A stretch of DNA of 64,000 nt from NCBI GenBank assembly GCA_015060205.1, contig SUYY01000005.1, positions 1-64,000 on the forward strand, written 5' to 3'. The position numbers and the translations under genes are program-made. Source of the DNA: Bacteroidales bacterium (GTDB lineage Bacteria; Bacteroidota; Bacteroidia; Bacteroidales; UBA932). Under the pieces are notes generated by a model that did no database searches, had not been told where the DNA came from, and saw only the letters and a program-made list of their open reading frames with translations. Of this stretch, positions 33,503-43,094 are shown in pieces. The number at the start of each line of letters is the position of its first letter. Positions within the stretch are counted from its first letter, which is position 1.

Positions 33503-34222
33503 ATGATACTACAACCTCATGCCGATCCGATGGGAGCGGCTATATATGATTACTTTACCGAAGGTGAAGCAGGACATCTTGTGGTACATTCCTCAATGTT
33601 TGAGGATGATGAAATACCTGTGGAGGGACTTTTCCGGGAATTTGAGGATATGCCGGAACTTGAAAGGACTGCCCTTGAGTTGGCCAAGGGGCGGATTCTG
33701 GACGTCGGGGCAGGTGCGGGATGCCATACTCTTGCTCTCAGGATGATGGGAAAGGATTCTCTTGCCATAGACATCTCCCCTTTGTCTGTCGAGGTGATGC
33801 AAAGAAGAGGGATCGATGCGCTTCAGGTCAATTTCTATGATGAAGCCTTCGATCAGACATTCGATACCGTACTGATGCTTATGAACGGTACCGGAATAAT
33901 AGGGAATATGGACGGGATTCCTGCTTTCTTTGCCCGTCTGCGGCAGATCCTCAGACCTGAAGGGTGTGTTCTGATAGATTCGAGCGACCTGAGTTATCTC
34001 TTTGAGGAAGAGGACGGAAGCATAATGATAGACCTTGCAGATGACTATTACGGTCAGGTGGACTATCAGATGGAGTATAATGGTGTCATAGGGGAGCCTT
34101 TCGACTGGCTTTATCTTGATTTCGAATCACTTGCCTTTCATGCAGAGGAATACGGATTCAGAGCGGAACTCATCGCTGAAGGTGACCACTATGATTATCT
34201 TGCCGCGCTATATCTTGCCTGA
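33503..34222 (+). CDS. class I SAM-dependent methyltransferase
   Basis: A 239-residue methyltransferase. SAM motif I ILDVGAGAGCHTLAL is near residue 63, motif II SLAIDISPLSVEVM near 88, followed by FDTVLMLMNGTGIIG and LRPEGCVLIDSSD. The substrate cannot be deduced. It converges with the phosphodiesterase gene 6 bp away. Confidence 0.85.
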   Translation: MILQPHADPMGAAIYDYFTEGEAGHLVVHSSMFEDDEIPVEGLFREFEDMPELERTALELAKGRILDVGAGAGCHTLALRMMGKDSLAIDISPLSVEVMQRRGIDALQVNFYDEAFDQTFDTVLMLMNGTGIIGNMDGIPAFFARLRQILRPEGCVLIDSSDLSYLFEEEDGSIMIDLADDYYGQVDYQMEYNGVIGEPFDWLYLDFESLAFHAEEYGFRAELIAEGDHYDYLAALYLA

Positions 34223-34228
34223 AGTATA

Positions 34229-34999
34229 TCACACTTCGATTACAAGCCCGTCATATGCCGGAAGGACCCCGTCAGGAAGTTCTGCCGCAAGTTCTTCGTA
34301 TGTAGGCAACTGATGTGAAAGATGGGTGAGCCATGTGTGTGTGGCACCGACCCTTGAAGCGGTCTCCAAGGCTCCTTCAAGCGAGAAATGGGATATATGG
34401 CGTCCTCTCCTGACACAATTGATGACAAAATGCTCCAATCCCTCCAGTTTACAGAACTCTTCATCCGGAATATGGTTCATGTCGGTGCAGTAGGCAATAT
34501 CTCCGAAACGGTAGCCGAGTACAGGTAGTTTGAAATGTCTGCCGCGTATCGGGACTATCTCCACATCATTGATTCTGAATGGTTTGTCATCGATGATATG
34601 GACATTCCAATCCGGTGCTCCCGGATATTTGTTTTCGGCAAATGCGTATGAATATTCCATACGGAGAGAGTCTTCCACATATTTTTCGCAGTATATCCGG
34701 GTCGGTTTCTTCTCCAGGTAATTGAAGGCCCTGATGTCATCCAGTCCTCCTGTATGGTCCTTATGGTTGTGGGTCAGAAGTATTGCATCAACGTTTACAA
34801 TGCCTTCACGGAGCATCTGATACCTGAAGTCCGGTCCGGCATCCACCAGAATCTTCAGACCCTCATATTCGACAATGACGCTTGCCCTAAGCCTCTTGTC
34901 ACGGCTGTCTGCACTCCTGCATACTTCGCATCCGCATCCTATCATAGGTACGCCTTGGGATGTTCCTGTTCCTAAAAACGTCAGTCTGGTCTTGCTCAT
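34229..34999 (-). CDS. MBL-fold hydrolase, PhnP-like phosphodiesterase
   Basis: A 256-residue metallo-beta-lactamase fold enzyme. It begins LTFLGTGTSQGVPMIGCGC EVC, carrying the cysteine site that binds a structural zinc in PhnP. The metal-binding HNHKDHTGG motif follows near residue 79, with later Asp and His ligands (YCTDMNHIPD, HTWLTHLSHQ). PhnP acts on cyclic phosphoribosyl phosphate, but phosphonate genes are absent here and the family is also seen next to lipoate or tRNA-modification genes. It starts 3 bp after mtaB. Confidence 0.87.
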   Translation of the reverse strand: MSKTRLTFLGTGTSQGVPMIGCGCEVCRSADSRDKRLRASVIVEYEGLKILVDAGPDFRYQMLREGIVNVDAILLTHNHKDHTGGLDDIRAFNYLEKKPTRIYCEKYVEDSLRMEYSYAFAENKYPGAPDWNVHIIDDKPFRINDVEIVPIRGRHFKLPVLGYRFGDIAYCTDMNHIPDEEFCKLEGLEHFVINCVRRGRHISHFSLEGALETASRVGATHTWLTHLSHQLPTYEELAAELPDGVLPAYDGLVIEV

Positions 35000-35002
35000 C
35001 TT

Positions 35003-36241
35003 CTATATCTCCACCTCTACGATTCTGCCGATAAGATCTGCATCATATGGCCGTGAAATCCTTATGTAATTGCCGGTATATCCTTCCATCATTCCATTTT
35101 TATCCGTGCTCTCGAACAGCACTTTTTCCTTTACACCCTTGTTCGACTCCAGAAATTCCTCATGCAGTTCCCTGCACAGATCCTCCAGCATCTGTACCCG
35201 CTTTGTCTTCACGCAGTCCTGGACCTGATCCTTTCTTGAAGCGGCAGGAGTTCCGGCGCGTCGCGAGTAGGGGAATATATGGATGAAGGCCGGTCTCACC
35301 ACATCGCGCAGGAAGGTATAAGTTTCCATGAAAAGTCCGTCTGTTTCTCCCGGGAATCCCACTATCACATCTATTCCGAAAAATACCTTAGGCCCACCTT
35401 CCTTCTCGCTTTTCGATCTGATATATTGTATCTTTTCCGCAAATGCTGCCGTATCATAGCGTCTTCCCATGGCCTTCAGGATTGTGTCACAGCCTGATTG
35501 GAGCGGAATATGGTAGTGCGGAAGAAATTTTGTGCCGGAGGTTATCCAGTCAATCATCTCATGAGTCAGAAGATTCGGCTCTATGGATGAAATCCTGTAT
35601 CTTTCGATACCTTCCACATCGTTCAGCCTTTTTATCAGGTCGAAGAATGTCTCTCCCGTACTTCTGCCGAAATCACCGGTATTTACTCCGGTAAGTACAA
35701 TCTCCACAATACCTTCAGCGGCAATCGCTTCGGCTTGCGGTATTATACGGTCAATAGGTATGTTCCTGCTCTCTCCACGTGCATAAGGTACTGTGCAGTA
35801 GGCACATTTGTAGTCGCATCCGTCCTGGACCTTCAGGAACGACCTGGTTCTTTCTCCTGATGAATATGCAGGGAAGAATGTCTCATTCCTCTCGCATGAG
35901 TCCGGGTCAAGACCGAGGATTGCAGGTACCACGCGGCTCTTTTCTTCAGCCCCGAATACTTCGCACACTCCTTCTATCGCCTGGATCTCCTCTTTTTTCA
36001 ATTGGGCATAACATCCTGTAACATAAATCTTTGCCTCAGGAGAAATCCTGTGGAGTTTCCTGATTATGTTGCGGCTCTTCTTGTCGGAATGCTCTGTGAC
36101 TGTGCATGTGTTCACAAGAAAGATGTCAGCACCCTTGCTCCACGGCACAGTCTCTAAGCCCGCTGCTGCTAACTTTCTCTCGTAGGTCGAGGTCTCTGCA
36201 TAGTTCAACTTGCAACCCAAGGTTATATATGCGATTGTCAT
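35003..36241 (-). CDS. mtaB: tRNA t6A37 methylthiotransferase MtaB
   Basis: A 412-residue radical-SAM methylthiotransferase. The N-terminal UPF0004 domain has its three cysteines (LGCKLNYAE, NTCTVTEHSD, VTGCYAQ), the radical-SAM cluster motif CDYKCAYCTVPYARG follows, and the TRAM region is at the C terminus. It adds a methylthio group to t6A at tRNA position 37. The t6A-forming gene tsaD is 6 kb away in the same region. It lies 3 bp after folB. Confidence 0.93.
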   Translation of the reverse strand: MTIAYITLGCKLNYAETSTYERKLAAAGLETVPWSKGADIFLVNTCTVTEHSDKKSRNIIRKLHRISPEAKIYVTGCYAQLKKEEIQAIEGVCEVFGAEEKSRVVPAILGLDPDSCERNETFFPAYSSGERTRSFLKVQDGCDYKCAYCTVPYARGESRNIPIDRIIPQAEAIAAEGIVEIVLTGVNTGDFGRSTGETFFDLIKRLNDVEGIERYRISSIEPNLLTHEMIDWITSGTKFLPHYHIPLQSGCDTILKAMGRRYDTAAFAEKIQYIRSKSEKEGGPKVFFGIDVIVGFPGETDGLFMETYTFLRDVVRPAFIHIFPYSRRAGTPAASRKDQVQDCVKTKRVQMLEDLCRELHEEFLESNKGVKEKVLFESTDKNGMMEGYTGNYIRISRPYDADLIGRIVEVEI

Positions 36242-36244
36242 CTG

Positions 36245-36616
36245 TTATGCGTTATGATATAATGTTACACGTGACCACTGTACCGCTCCGCCTACAGGAG
36301 GTCTCCTTTTGGATACCCTGACGGAAAAACTCCTGAACTGAGGGAACTTACCTGCAATGATTCCGACTATACGTCCTGCCACATGCTCCAGAAGGTCTGA
36401 TGGAATCTCCATTTCAGCCTTGACTGCCGCATATATTTCCCCGTAATTCACGGTGTCCTCAAGAGAATCGCTTGACGCTACAGTCCTCAGGTCTAATTCA
36501 CCGCGAAAGTCCACCATGAACAGATTCCCTTCCTTCCTTTCATGCTCAAGGCAACCGTGATGTGCCCAGAAACGCATGTCCTCCAGTTCAATTATGCCAA
36601 TATCAGAAATACACAT
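36245..36616 (-). CDS. folB: dihydroneopterin aldolase FolB
   Basis: About 123 residues. It has the FolB features IELEDMRFWAHHGCLEHERKEG at the start (quoted in part; active-site Glu nearby) and a later YGEIYAAVKAEM segment, with a conserved Lys region near the C terminus (VSKRRPPVGG). It converts dihydroneopterin to the pterin precursor of folate. The longest frame starts at 36652, within rsmI; ATG 36616 fits the family better and overlaps the rsmI stop by 25 bp. Confidence 0.88.
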   Translation of the reverse strand: MCISDIGIIELEDMRFWAHHGCLEHERKEGNLFMVDFRGELDLRTVASSDSLEDTVNYGEIYAAVKAEMEIPSDLLEHVAGRIVGIIAGKFPQFRSFSVRVSKRRPPVGGAVQWSRVTLYHNA

Positions 36617-37302
36617 GGTCTCTTTCCTATTACAAGTCCTTCCTTTTTCCACTCCGACACTTTTTTCGTCTTTATAAACGCATCAGGCATAGTGATGTTT
36701 GCTGCCACACACACCTTTGTGGATGGGGCACATGTCGATAGTATGTCAGAGAACAGGGCATCGTTCCTATATGGGGTCTCTATCAGTATCTGAGTCTGTC
36801 TGAGTTGGCCTGAAACCTTTTCAAGAAGCCTCAGACGGCTTTTCCTCTCATCGGATTTTGCAGGAATATAACCGCAGAATGCAAACGACTGGCCGTTCAT
36901 TCCTGATGCCATCAGAGCCAGCATGAGCGATGAAGGTCCTACTGCCGGAACAACCTCTATACCGTGCCTGTGAGCCAGCGCCACCAGTTGTGCCCCGGGG
37001 TCAGCGACTGCAGGAAGGCCCGCTTCCGATATAAGGGCAACATCATTGCCTTCTTCAAAAAGTTTCAGGTAACTTTCCACTGTCGCTGCGTTTGTATGTT
37101 CATTCAGTTCATGAAATTCCAGATATGCAATCTTACCTTTCAGTCCTGCCTTGGAAAGATATCGTCTTGCTGTCCTGACCTCCTCCACAACAAAAGTCCT
37201 GAATCCCTCAAGTGACTTCAGCACAGGTTGAGGAATGACCTCCGAAGGATCATTTTCTCCCAAAGGCGAGGGAATCAGATATAATTTTCCCTTATTCATC
37301 AT
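36592..37302 (-). CDS. rsmI: rRNA 2'-O-ribose methyltransferase RsmI-like
   Basis: A 236-residue tetrapyrrole-methylase-fold enzyme: KLYLIPSPLGEND at the start, ALISEAGLPAVADPGAQLV (glycine-rich SAM-binding loop) near residue 93 and VPAVGPSSLMLALMASGM near 117. RsmI methylates C1402 of 16S rRNA together with RsmH. It is shorter than E. coli RsmI by about 50 C-terminal residues, the usual Bacteroidetes form. It overlaps tamB by 4 bp. Confidence 0.9.
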   Translation of the reverse strand: MMNKGKLYLIPSPLGENDPSEVIPQPVLKSLEGFRTFVVEEVRTARRYLSKAGLKGKIAYLEFHELNEHTNAATVESYLKLFEEGNDVALISEAGLPAVADPGAQLVALAHRHGIEVVPAVGPSSLMLALMASGMNGQSFAFCGYIPAKSDERKSRLRLLEKVSGQLRQTQILIETPYRNDALFSDILSTCAPSTKVCVAANITMPDAFIKTKKVSEWKKEGLVIGKRPCVFLILA

Positions 37303-40300
37303 TCTATAGTTAAAGTTGTTCTTTCTTCTGAGATTCTGGCCTGTTCCTCAGCGATTTTTGCAGCCTGTCTCTTCTGTCTGCTTGAGAACATGTTCCTGAA
37401 GAACTGTCCGAATGTGTTGAACTCAGTCTGATAGGTAACACCCACGCCGTTTCTCTGTGAATTGTCCAGATAGTTGGTGTACTGGTCGGCAGAATGAGAG
37501 AACAGATTGAGTCTGAACGAACCTGAACGGTCGAGTTTTATCTCGATGTCTATATCTCCCACTACATCATTCTGAGTGTTTCCGCTGGAATACTGCTTGT
37601 TTCCGATGTTGCCGTTGACTACCACACGGTTGTTGAACAATTGGGTCGAGACAGCGACGTCGAATATGTCGTTTCCTCTTTCATTCGGCTGGTATTTCAG
37701 TCCGAGGTCAAGAGGAATGTCCAGTTTCTGGAATATGTTGTTTATCTGGTTCGCCATCATTTCAGTCACGTTGCTGTACAAAGTGGATGAGTTGTTCACG
37801 ATTCCGGACTGCTCGTCAGGAAGGAAATTGTTGGAGATGATCAGAGAGAGGAACTGTTTCTGCACCTTGTCCTCCGTGCTCAATGCGCTCTCTACCCTGG
37901 ATTTGATGGTAGGGTCAAGGTCCGGAATCTCTATTGAGAAACTCAGTTGAGGATTGCTCAACTTGTCCTTTATGCTGATTCCGCAATCCACGACTCTCCT
38001 GTTGGCAACAGAGGTGGTGTCGGAAATAAGTGTGGACAGGGATGCCTTGGTCCTGAATACGGCATCTATGTCGAGTGTGCTGTTCATTATGTCTCCTCCG
38101 AACCTTATCGTACTACCTTGCTGTATGAGGAAGTCTCTGCTGACAAGTCCGATAGCAACAAACTTATAGTTTCCGCTGTCTATAGTATAGTCTCCGTTGA
38201 TGTTGAAAATATCTTCGCTTGCCTCGAGACTGAGCAATCCGTTACCTCTTCCGGAAAGCACATTTCCGGTTGATTTGTCTATTTCCACAAATGCCTCCGT
38301 CTGTTGGTCAGCATTCACTTTAACCCTCACCATGAAGTCGTTGTCAGAAGTCTTTTCACTTGTAGTCCTCTGGACGAATATTTCATATGGATCGATTTCA
38401 TCCATATGGTCAAGTTCCTTGAATTTCAAGAGGTTTGTGCTTTTTGCTGATGTCAGGGAACTGGTTACGGGAATATGCAGGTTACCGTTTTTTGCGGTTG
38501 ACGCCATGACGTCCATCTCGATTGAACTTATCGGACCTGTGATCGAAACATCTCCACTGCCGTAGACGTTGCCGTAGAATACTTCATTCTCGTTTTCAAC
38601 GAGATTTATAGCCTCTATTTCATTGACTCTTATATGCGTGTCAAAGTTTATATCCCTGAAATGGTCGTAGTTGATGCTTCCGTTGACTGTTCCTCTTCCG
38701 TTGAATCTGTCACGGATAGCGATATCATCGAAATATACTCCGGTTTCGTCTATATGGAACGGTCCGTTGGCGGTATATGGTACACCTGTGTAGGCTATCT
38801 TAAGTGTTGCGTCTTCAAGTCTTGCATTTTCGCTGCTTATACTGAGCATGTCCAGAGGTCCGTTCAAGGCTATGGAAGCGCTGAGACTGCCGTTCATTTC
38901 GCTGAATATGTCATTCAGGAACGGCTGTGCATATCCTATGTCAAAACCATCAAAGCCTGCTTTAGCATCCAGGGTCTTCGGCTTAGGTGCAAAGTTGCCG
39001 GCAAGATCGATTGTGCTCCTGCCTGAAAGGTCGTTCTTGGCATGGAAGTCAAAGCACTCTTCCGGGTCGTTCCATTCCATTCCGACCCTGAATACTCCCA
39101 GAGGAACATTTGCGACATATGATGAGTCACAGAGAAGGTCTATGTCTATGTTCCTGTCGCTTACAGGAGATGTAAGACTGGCTGTTCCGGTGACAGCGCC
39201 TTTGATACCGAAATCCCTTGGTAGCAGAGAGTTGACTATCGACAGGTCGAATCTTTCCAGATATAGTGAAAGGACATCTCCAGGAGTGTCGGAAGCACGT
39301 CCGTGAACGCTTATCGACTGCTCGCCGGATATGGCTCCGAATGAGTCGATGCTTATGTTTCCGTCATATATCCTTATGTCTGATGGCTGGATGTTCCACT
39401 CCTTCGAGTTGTAGTGGAGTGATGACGGCATGATTCTGAGGTCGAATATCCTGCTCTCGTCCTCCCTTGATACATCTCCGTTGACAATGAATTCTCCTTT
39501 TGTTTCGCTCTCGACGTGGTTGTCGAACGAGAATCCTGCTCCGATGTGATTGTCATCTGCATGTAACTGGAGAATATTGTCATTCATGATGATGCTTGCG
39601 GCGGATATCTCATTGCATGTCATCAGTCCGCTCAGGGCTTCTGCCGAGTTGTCAAGTTTCATTGACAGTCCCTTCAGGTAGTTCCTCTTGAATGCGACTC
39701 TTCCAGATGTCAATTCCGCAGAGAATTCTCCTTTGTCGCTGATGCCGGCCTTGAGAGATGTACCGTTTTCGATATATAGGCCGGGAGCGGCAAATGCCAG
39801 AATGTTCTGGATGTCATGGCAGACGAAACTGAAGTCGTAAGAGTTCCCTTCCCATCTGTAGTCATCAGACGCATCAAGGGCAGGTATCTCCTTGTCCAGT
39901 GTAACTCCTTTGAGGTCCCGTATGAAATCGGTGATGAATGCCGAACCTGTGTATGAACAGTTGGCGAATGTGGAGTTCAGGCGTGCTGTGTATCTGTTGT
40001 CGGCACTGTGGGATGTAAGTATGACGTCACCTATCTCATAGCGTCCTCCATCGTTTTCAAGCATGATGTCGCCGACGTCGATGCGTCCGAGAAGATTTCC
40101 CCTTCCGGTCTTCGTGAAGTTGGCGGATGTCCTGAACTGGACGATGGATTCACCTCTCTTGTCCAGGTTGATGGCATTCAGGTCTGCATGGCCGACACTG
40201 GCATTGAACTTATATACTGTATTCTGCGACTTTTCCGATCTTGCATATCCTCCCTGGAATATGAAGTTCAGGTTAGGATCCTTGCTGATTACGGTTCCAT

Positions 40301-41825
40301 TCATGGAAGTTCCGTCGTATCGCCCTCTGGCCTGTATGTCGCTGTAGTTATAGTCTTTGAAATTAAGTCTTTCTATCCTCAGAGAATCAATGTCGACCTT
40401 GATCTGCTCCTCGATGCTTGCTGACAGACCTGTGCTTATGGATATCGGACCGATCAGGTCGTTGTCCAGAAGTCTTCCAATGTCAAGATCCTTTGTGGAT
40501 ATGTGTCCGGAAAGGACTATCGGCTTGAAATCCTCGATTATGTCGTCAAGTCTGACCGTGGCCTCCACATCTCCTGCATCGGAATTCAAGGAAGCCTGTG
40601 TGTCGAGATTGTTGAGTAGACCCTTGGCGGATGCGGTGGCATGGAATACGTTTCCTTTTCCTATCTTGCTGAAATCCAAATCTTTACCTCTGGTCCATTC
40701 GCTTACGAACTTGCCAAGTCCTTCGGCGGTCAAGAGCATGTCGTCTACTTTTGCGTCGATCCTCATCTGTTTCACCTCGGGGATGCCTGTCATCCTTCCG
40801 TTGACAGTTCCCTTGAATCCGCCCGCATGAGAATCAATGCGTATATCCTTGACAGTAAAGTCATTCACGTATCCGGACATGCTTCCTGACACCGTTGCTT
40901 TCAGTTCGTTTCCCTTGAGTTGAGGGGCAAAGTATACAATCGTTCGGAAATCCAGTTCGCTCGGTGCAATATGTCCGTCAAGACGTACCAGTGAGATGAA
41001 GTCTTCGAACGACTTCACATTGTCATAACTCATCATGAACAGAGGCAGTTTCAGGTCAGACCATTCATCCTTTATCTCAAGGTCTTCGATTATGGTCTTT
41101 CCGCGACCGACTCTTGACTTGCCGGACATCTGGTGGACGGTGAATCCTGTCTTTTCCCTGAACGACAGGCTTTCCGCTTCACCGTACATTATTCCGTCCT
41201 CAAATCTCAGTCCTTTGGCTACAAGGTCTATATCCTTGACATCCAGGTCATTCCAGTTGATTTCTCCGTGATGGTCTATCTTATCGCTGCTATGGTTGAT
41301 CAAGGCGAATCCCATATCCCTGACTTCAACCTTCCTGATGTTGAATATTTCCTTCGGTTTCGGTTCAGGACGTTCTCTGCTCTTGTCTATTCCGAAGATT
41401 CTCGACAGGTTGTTCTGCTTGTCACCTGCCATGGCGGGATCTGCAAAATCTTCGAGTACCAGATTCATCTGGGCGTTTCCCACATATGCCCGGTCAATCT
41501 TTATGCTTTCCTTGTCGAGAAGTCCATCAAGAGAAAATTTTGCGATTATATATTCCGCGCGAAAGAAAGTATCCACAGGCTCTGCCACAAGATCGACTGG
41601 ATCCTGAACCGGTTTTTTGTCAATGATGACGGTATTTTTCAGTACCAGGGTGGTGAATGGCTTGAAATGTATCTTTTCGAATGAAATGTCGCCTTCCAGA
41701 CGTTCGGAGAGTGTACGGACCACCTTTTCAGCCACTGCGGTCTGAACCTGTGGGAGTTGTATCACAAGCGCTCCCGCAATGATGACCGAAGCAACAGCAA
41801 CGAATGCCAGCCAGAGTATTTTCAA
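37299..41825 (-). CDS. tamB: translocation and assembly module TamB
   Basis: A 1508-residue AsmA-like bridge protein. An N-terminal membrane helix (residues about 4-24) anchors it in the inner membrane. The long middle is a series of beta-taco repeats, and the last 350 residues form the TamB/DUF490 domain (GNGLLSLEASEDIFNINGDYT region, LGLKYQPNERG). These proteins span the periplasm and carry phospholipids to, or assist barrel insertion in, the outer membrane. It ends in a Lys/Arg/Glu-rich tail. Its promoter is divergent from tsaD. Confidence 0.92.
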   Translation of the reverse strand: MKILWLAFVAVASVIIAGALVIQLPQVQTAVAEKVVRTLSERLEGDISFEKIHFKPFTTLVLKNTVIIDKKPVQDPVDLVAEPVDTFFRAEYIIAKFSLDGLLDKESIKIDRAYVGNAQMNLVLEDFADPAMAGDKQNNLSRIFGIDKSRERPEPKPKEIFNIRKVEVRDMGFALINHSSDKIDHHGEINWNDLDVKDIDLVAKGLRFEDGIMYGEAESLSFREKTGFTVHQMSGKSRVGRGKTIIEDLEIKDEWSDLKLPLFMMSYDNVKSFEDFISLVRLDGHIAPSELDFRTIVYFAPQLKGNELKATVSGSMSGYVNDFTVKDIRIDSHAGGFKGTVNGRMTGIPEVKQMRIDAKVDDMLLTAEGLGKFVSEWTRGKDLDFSKIGKGNVFHATASAKGLLNNLDTQASLNSDAGDVEATVRLDDIIEDFKPIVLSGHISTKDLDIGRLLDNDLIGPISISTGLSASIEEQIKVDIDSLRIERLNFKDYNYSDIQARGRYDGTSMNGTVISKDPNLNFIFQGGYARSEKSQNTVYKFNASVGHADLNAINLDKRGESIVQFRTSANFTKTGRGNLLGRIDVGDIMLENDGGRYEIGDVILTSHSADNRYTARLNSTFANCSYTGSAFITDFIRDLKGVTLDKEIPALDASDDYRWEGNSYDFSFVCHDIQNILAFAAPGLYIENGTSLKAGISDKGEFSAELTSGRVAFKRNYLKGLSMKLDNSAEALSGLMTCNEISAASIIMNDNILQLHADDNHIGAGFSFDNHVESETKGEFIVNGDVSREDESRIFDLRIMPSSLHYNSKEWNIQPSDIRIYDGNISIDSFGAISGEQSISVHGRASDTPGDVLSLYLERFDLSIVNSLLPRDFGIKGAVTGTASLTSPVSDRNIDIDLLCDSSYVANVPLGVFRVGMEWNDPEECFDFHAKNDLSGRSTIDLAGNFAPKPKTLDAKAGFDGFDIGYAQPFLNDIFSEMNGSLSASIALNGPLDMLSISSENARLEDATLKIAYTGVPYTANGPFHIDETGVYFDDIAIRDRFNGRGTVNGSINYDHFRDINFDTHIRVNEIEAINLVENENEVFYGNVYGSGDVSITGPISSIEMDVMASTAKNGNLHIPVTSSLTSAKSTNLLKFKELDHMDEIDPYEIFVQRTTSEKTSDNDFMVRVKVNADQQTEAFVEIDKSTGNVLSGRGNGLLSLEASEDIFNINGDYTIDSGNYKFVAIGLVSRDFLIQQGSTIRFGGDIMNSTLDIDAVFRTKASLSTLISDTTSVANRRVVDCGISIKDKLSNPQLSFSIEIPDLDPTIKSRVESALSTEDKVQKQFLSLIISNNFLPDEQSGIVNNSSTLYSNVTEMMANQINNIFQKLDIPLDLGLKYQPNERGNDIFDVAVSTQLFNNRVVVNGNIGNKQYSSGNTQNDVVGDIDIEIKLDRSGSFRLNLFSHSADQYTNYLDNSQRNGVGVTYQTEFNTFGQFFRNMFSSRQKRQAAKIAEEQARISEERTTLTIE

Positions 41826-41866
41826 TGCCTTTTTTATAATCCGTTATTTTAATATGGTCCAACTTG

Positions 41867-41905
41867 CAAAAATAATAAAAATATCGGATAAATTCCGTAT
41901 TTTTG
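41867..41905. promoter_or_regulatory. divergent tamB/tsaD -7 elements
   Basis: Minus strand TATTTTTG at 41874-41867 for tamB and plus strand TATTTTTG at 41898-41905 for tsaD. Both fit TAnnTTTG; the tsaD element also argues for the ATG at 41948 over 41903. Confidence 0.5.
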
Positions 41906-41947
41906 CGCTCGGTAAACAGGATACCACATACATTAAATGTTATTTTT

Positions 41948-42973
41948 ATGCCAGAAATCATACTTGGAATAGAATCTTCATGCGATGACACATCTGCGGC
42001 GGTGATATCAGACGGATATCTCCTCTCAAATGTGCTTGCGAGCCAGGATGTTCATAAGTCATACGGAGGTGTCATTCCGGAACTCGCATCACGTGCGCAT
42101 CAGATAAATATAGTTCCCGTTGTCAGTGAGGCCATCTCCAGGGCCGGGATATCACCTGAAGACATTACGGCCATAGCCTTTACCCGCGGGCCAGGTCTTC
42201 TGGGTTCTCTGCTGGTAGGAACATCTTTCGCCAAAGGACTTTCTCTGTCGATTGACAGGCCCCTCGTGGAAGTCAATCATCTTCAAGGACATATATTGGC
42301 CAATTTCATAAGGCAGGAGGGTGCGGACAACCGTCATCCGGAGTTTCCCTATCTATGCCTGCTCGTGTCCGGCGGAAATTCCCAGATAGTACGTGTGGAC
42401 AGTCCTCTGGAATACGAAATCCTCGGGCAAACAATTGATGATGCGGTAGGAGAGGCGTTCGACAAATGTGCAAAGATGATGGGACTCGGATATCCCGGCG
42501 GTCCTGTAGTTGACCGTCTTGCCAAAGAGGGTGACCCTCTCAGATTCAAGTTCTCGAAGCCTCATATACCGGGATATGACTACAGTTTCAGCGGAATAAA
42601 GACATCACTTCTTTATTTTGTACGTGACCAGATCGCCATCGATCCCGATTTCATGGAGAAGAACAAGGCTGATATTTGTGCATCCTTCCAGAAGACTCTG
42701 ATAGACATTCTGATGGATAAACTCATCAAGGCAGCGAAGGATACGGGCATAAAGCAGATCACCATCGGCGGAGGAGTATCTGCCAACAGCGGTCTGCGCT
42801 CACGGATCGAGGAAGAGGGACGTAAACGAGGCTGGACCACGTTCCTGCCAGAGTTCAAGTTTACCACAGACAATGCTGCAATGATAGCGATTGCCGGCTG
42901 GTTCCATTATCGTGACGGCAAGCGTACCTCACTTGATGTTGCACCTGTAAGCCGCCTTGCCGAAATGGTGTAA
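41948..42973 (+). CDS. tsaD: tRNA t6A37 threonylcarbamoyltransferase TsaD
   Basis: A 341-residue TsaD/Kae1 protein, starting MPEIILGIESSCDDT. The metal-binding His pair lies in VNHLQGHILANF, and the ATP-binding segments LVSGGNSQIV and IGGGVSANSGLR are intact. It transfers threonylcarbamoyl to A37 of ANN-reading tRNAs. The frame opens earlier, at 41903, but that region holds the promoter. The stop codon overlaps the first copy of a dispersed repeat. Confidence 0.95.
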   Translation: MPEIILGIESSCDDTSAAVISDGYLLSNVLASQDVHKSYGGVIPELASRAHQINIVPVVSEAISRAGISPEDITAIAFTRGPGLLGSLLVGTSFAKGLSLSIDRPLVEVNHLQGHILANFIRQEGADNRHPEFPYLCLLVSGGNSQIVRVDSPLEYEILGQTIDDAVGEAFDKCAKMMGLGYPGGPVVDRLAKEGDPLRFKFSKPHIPGYDYSFSGIKTSLLYFVRDQIAIDPDFMEKNKADICASFQKTLIDILMDKLIKAAKDTGIKQITIGGGVSANSGLRSRIEEEGRKRGWTTFLPEFKFTTDNAAMIAIAGWFHYRDGKRTSLDVAPVSRLAEMV

Positions 42974-43076
42974 TGTCATCCTGAGGAGATTGCCACGGCT
43001 TCTATGAAGCCTCGCAATGACAGTGAAAGGAACAAGGCATTGTAATGTCATCCTGAGGAACGAAGTGACGTGAGGA
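42969..43076. repeat. two dispersed REP-like repeats
   Basis: TGTAATGTCATCCTGAGGA occurs at 42969-42987 (covering the tsaD stop codon) and at 43041-43059. Between them is the inverted unit ATTGCCACGGCTTC...GCAATGACA. These are of the type found in many intergenic copies in Bacteroidales genomes. Confidence 0.7.
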
Positions 43077-43094
43077 TCTGAAACCCAAGAAATT

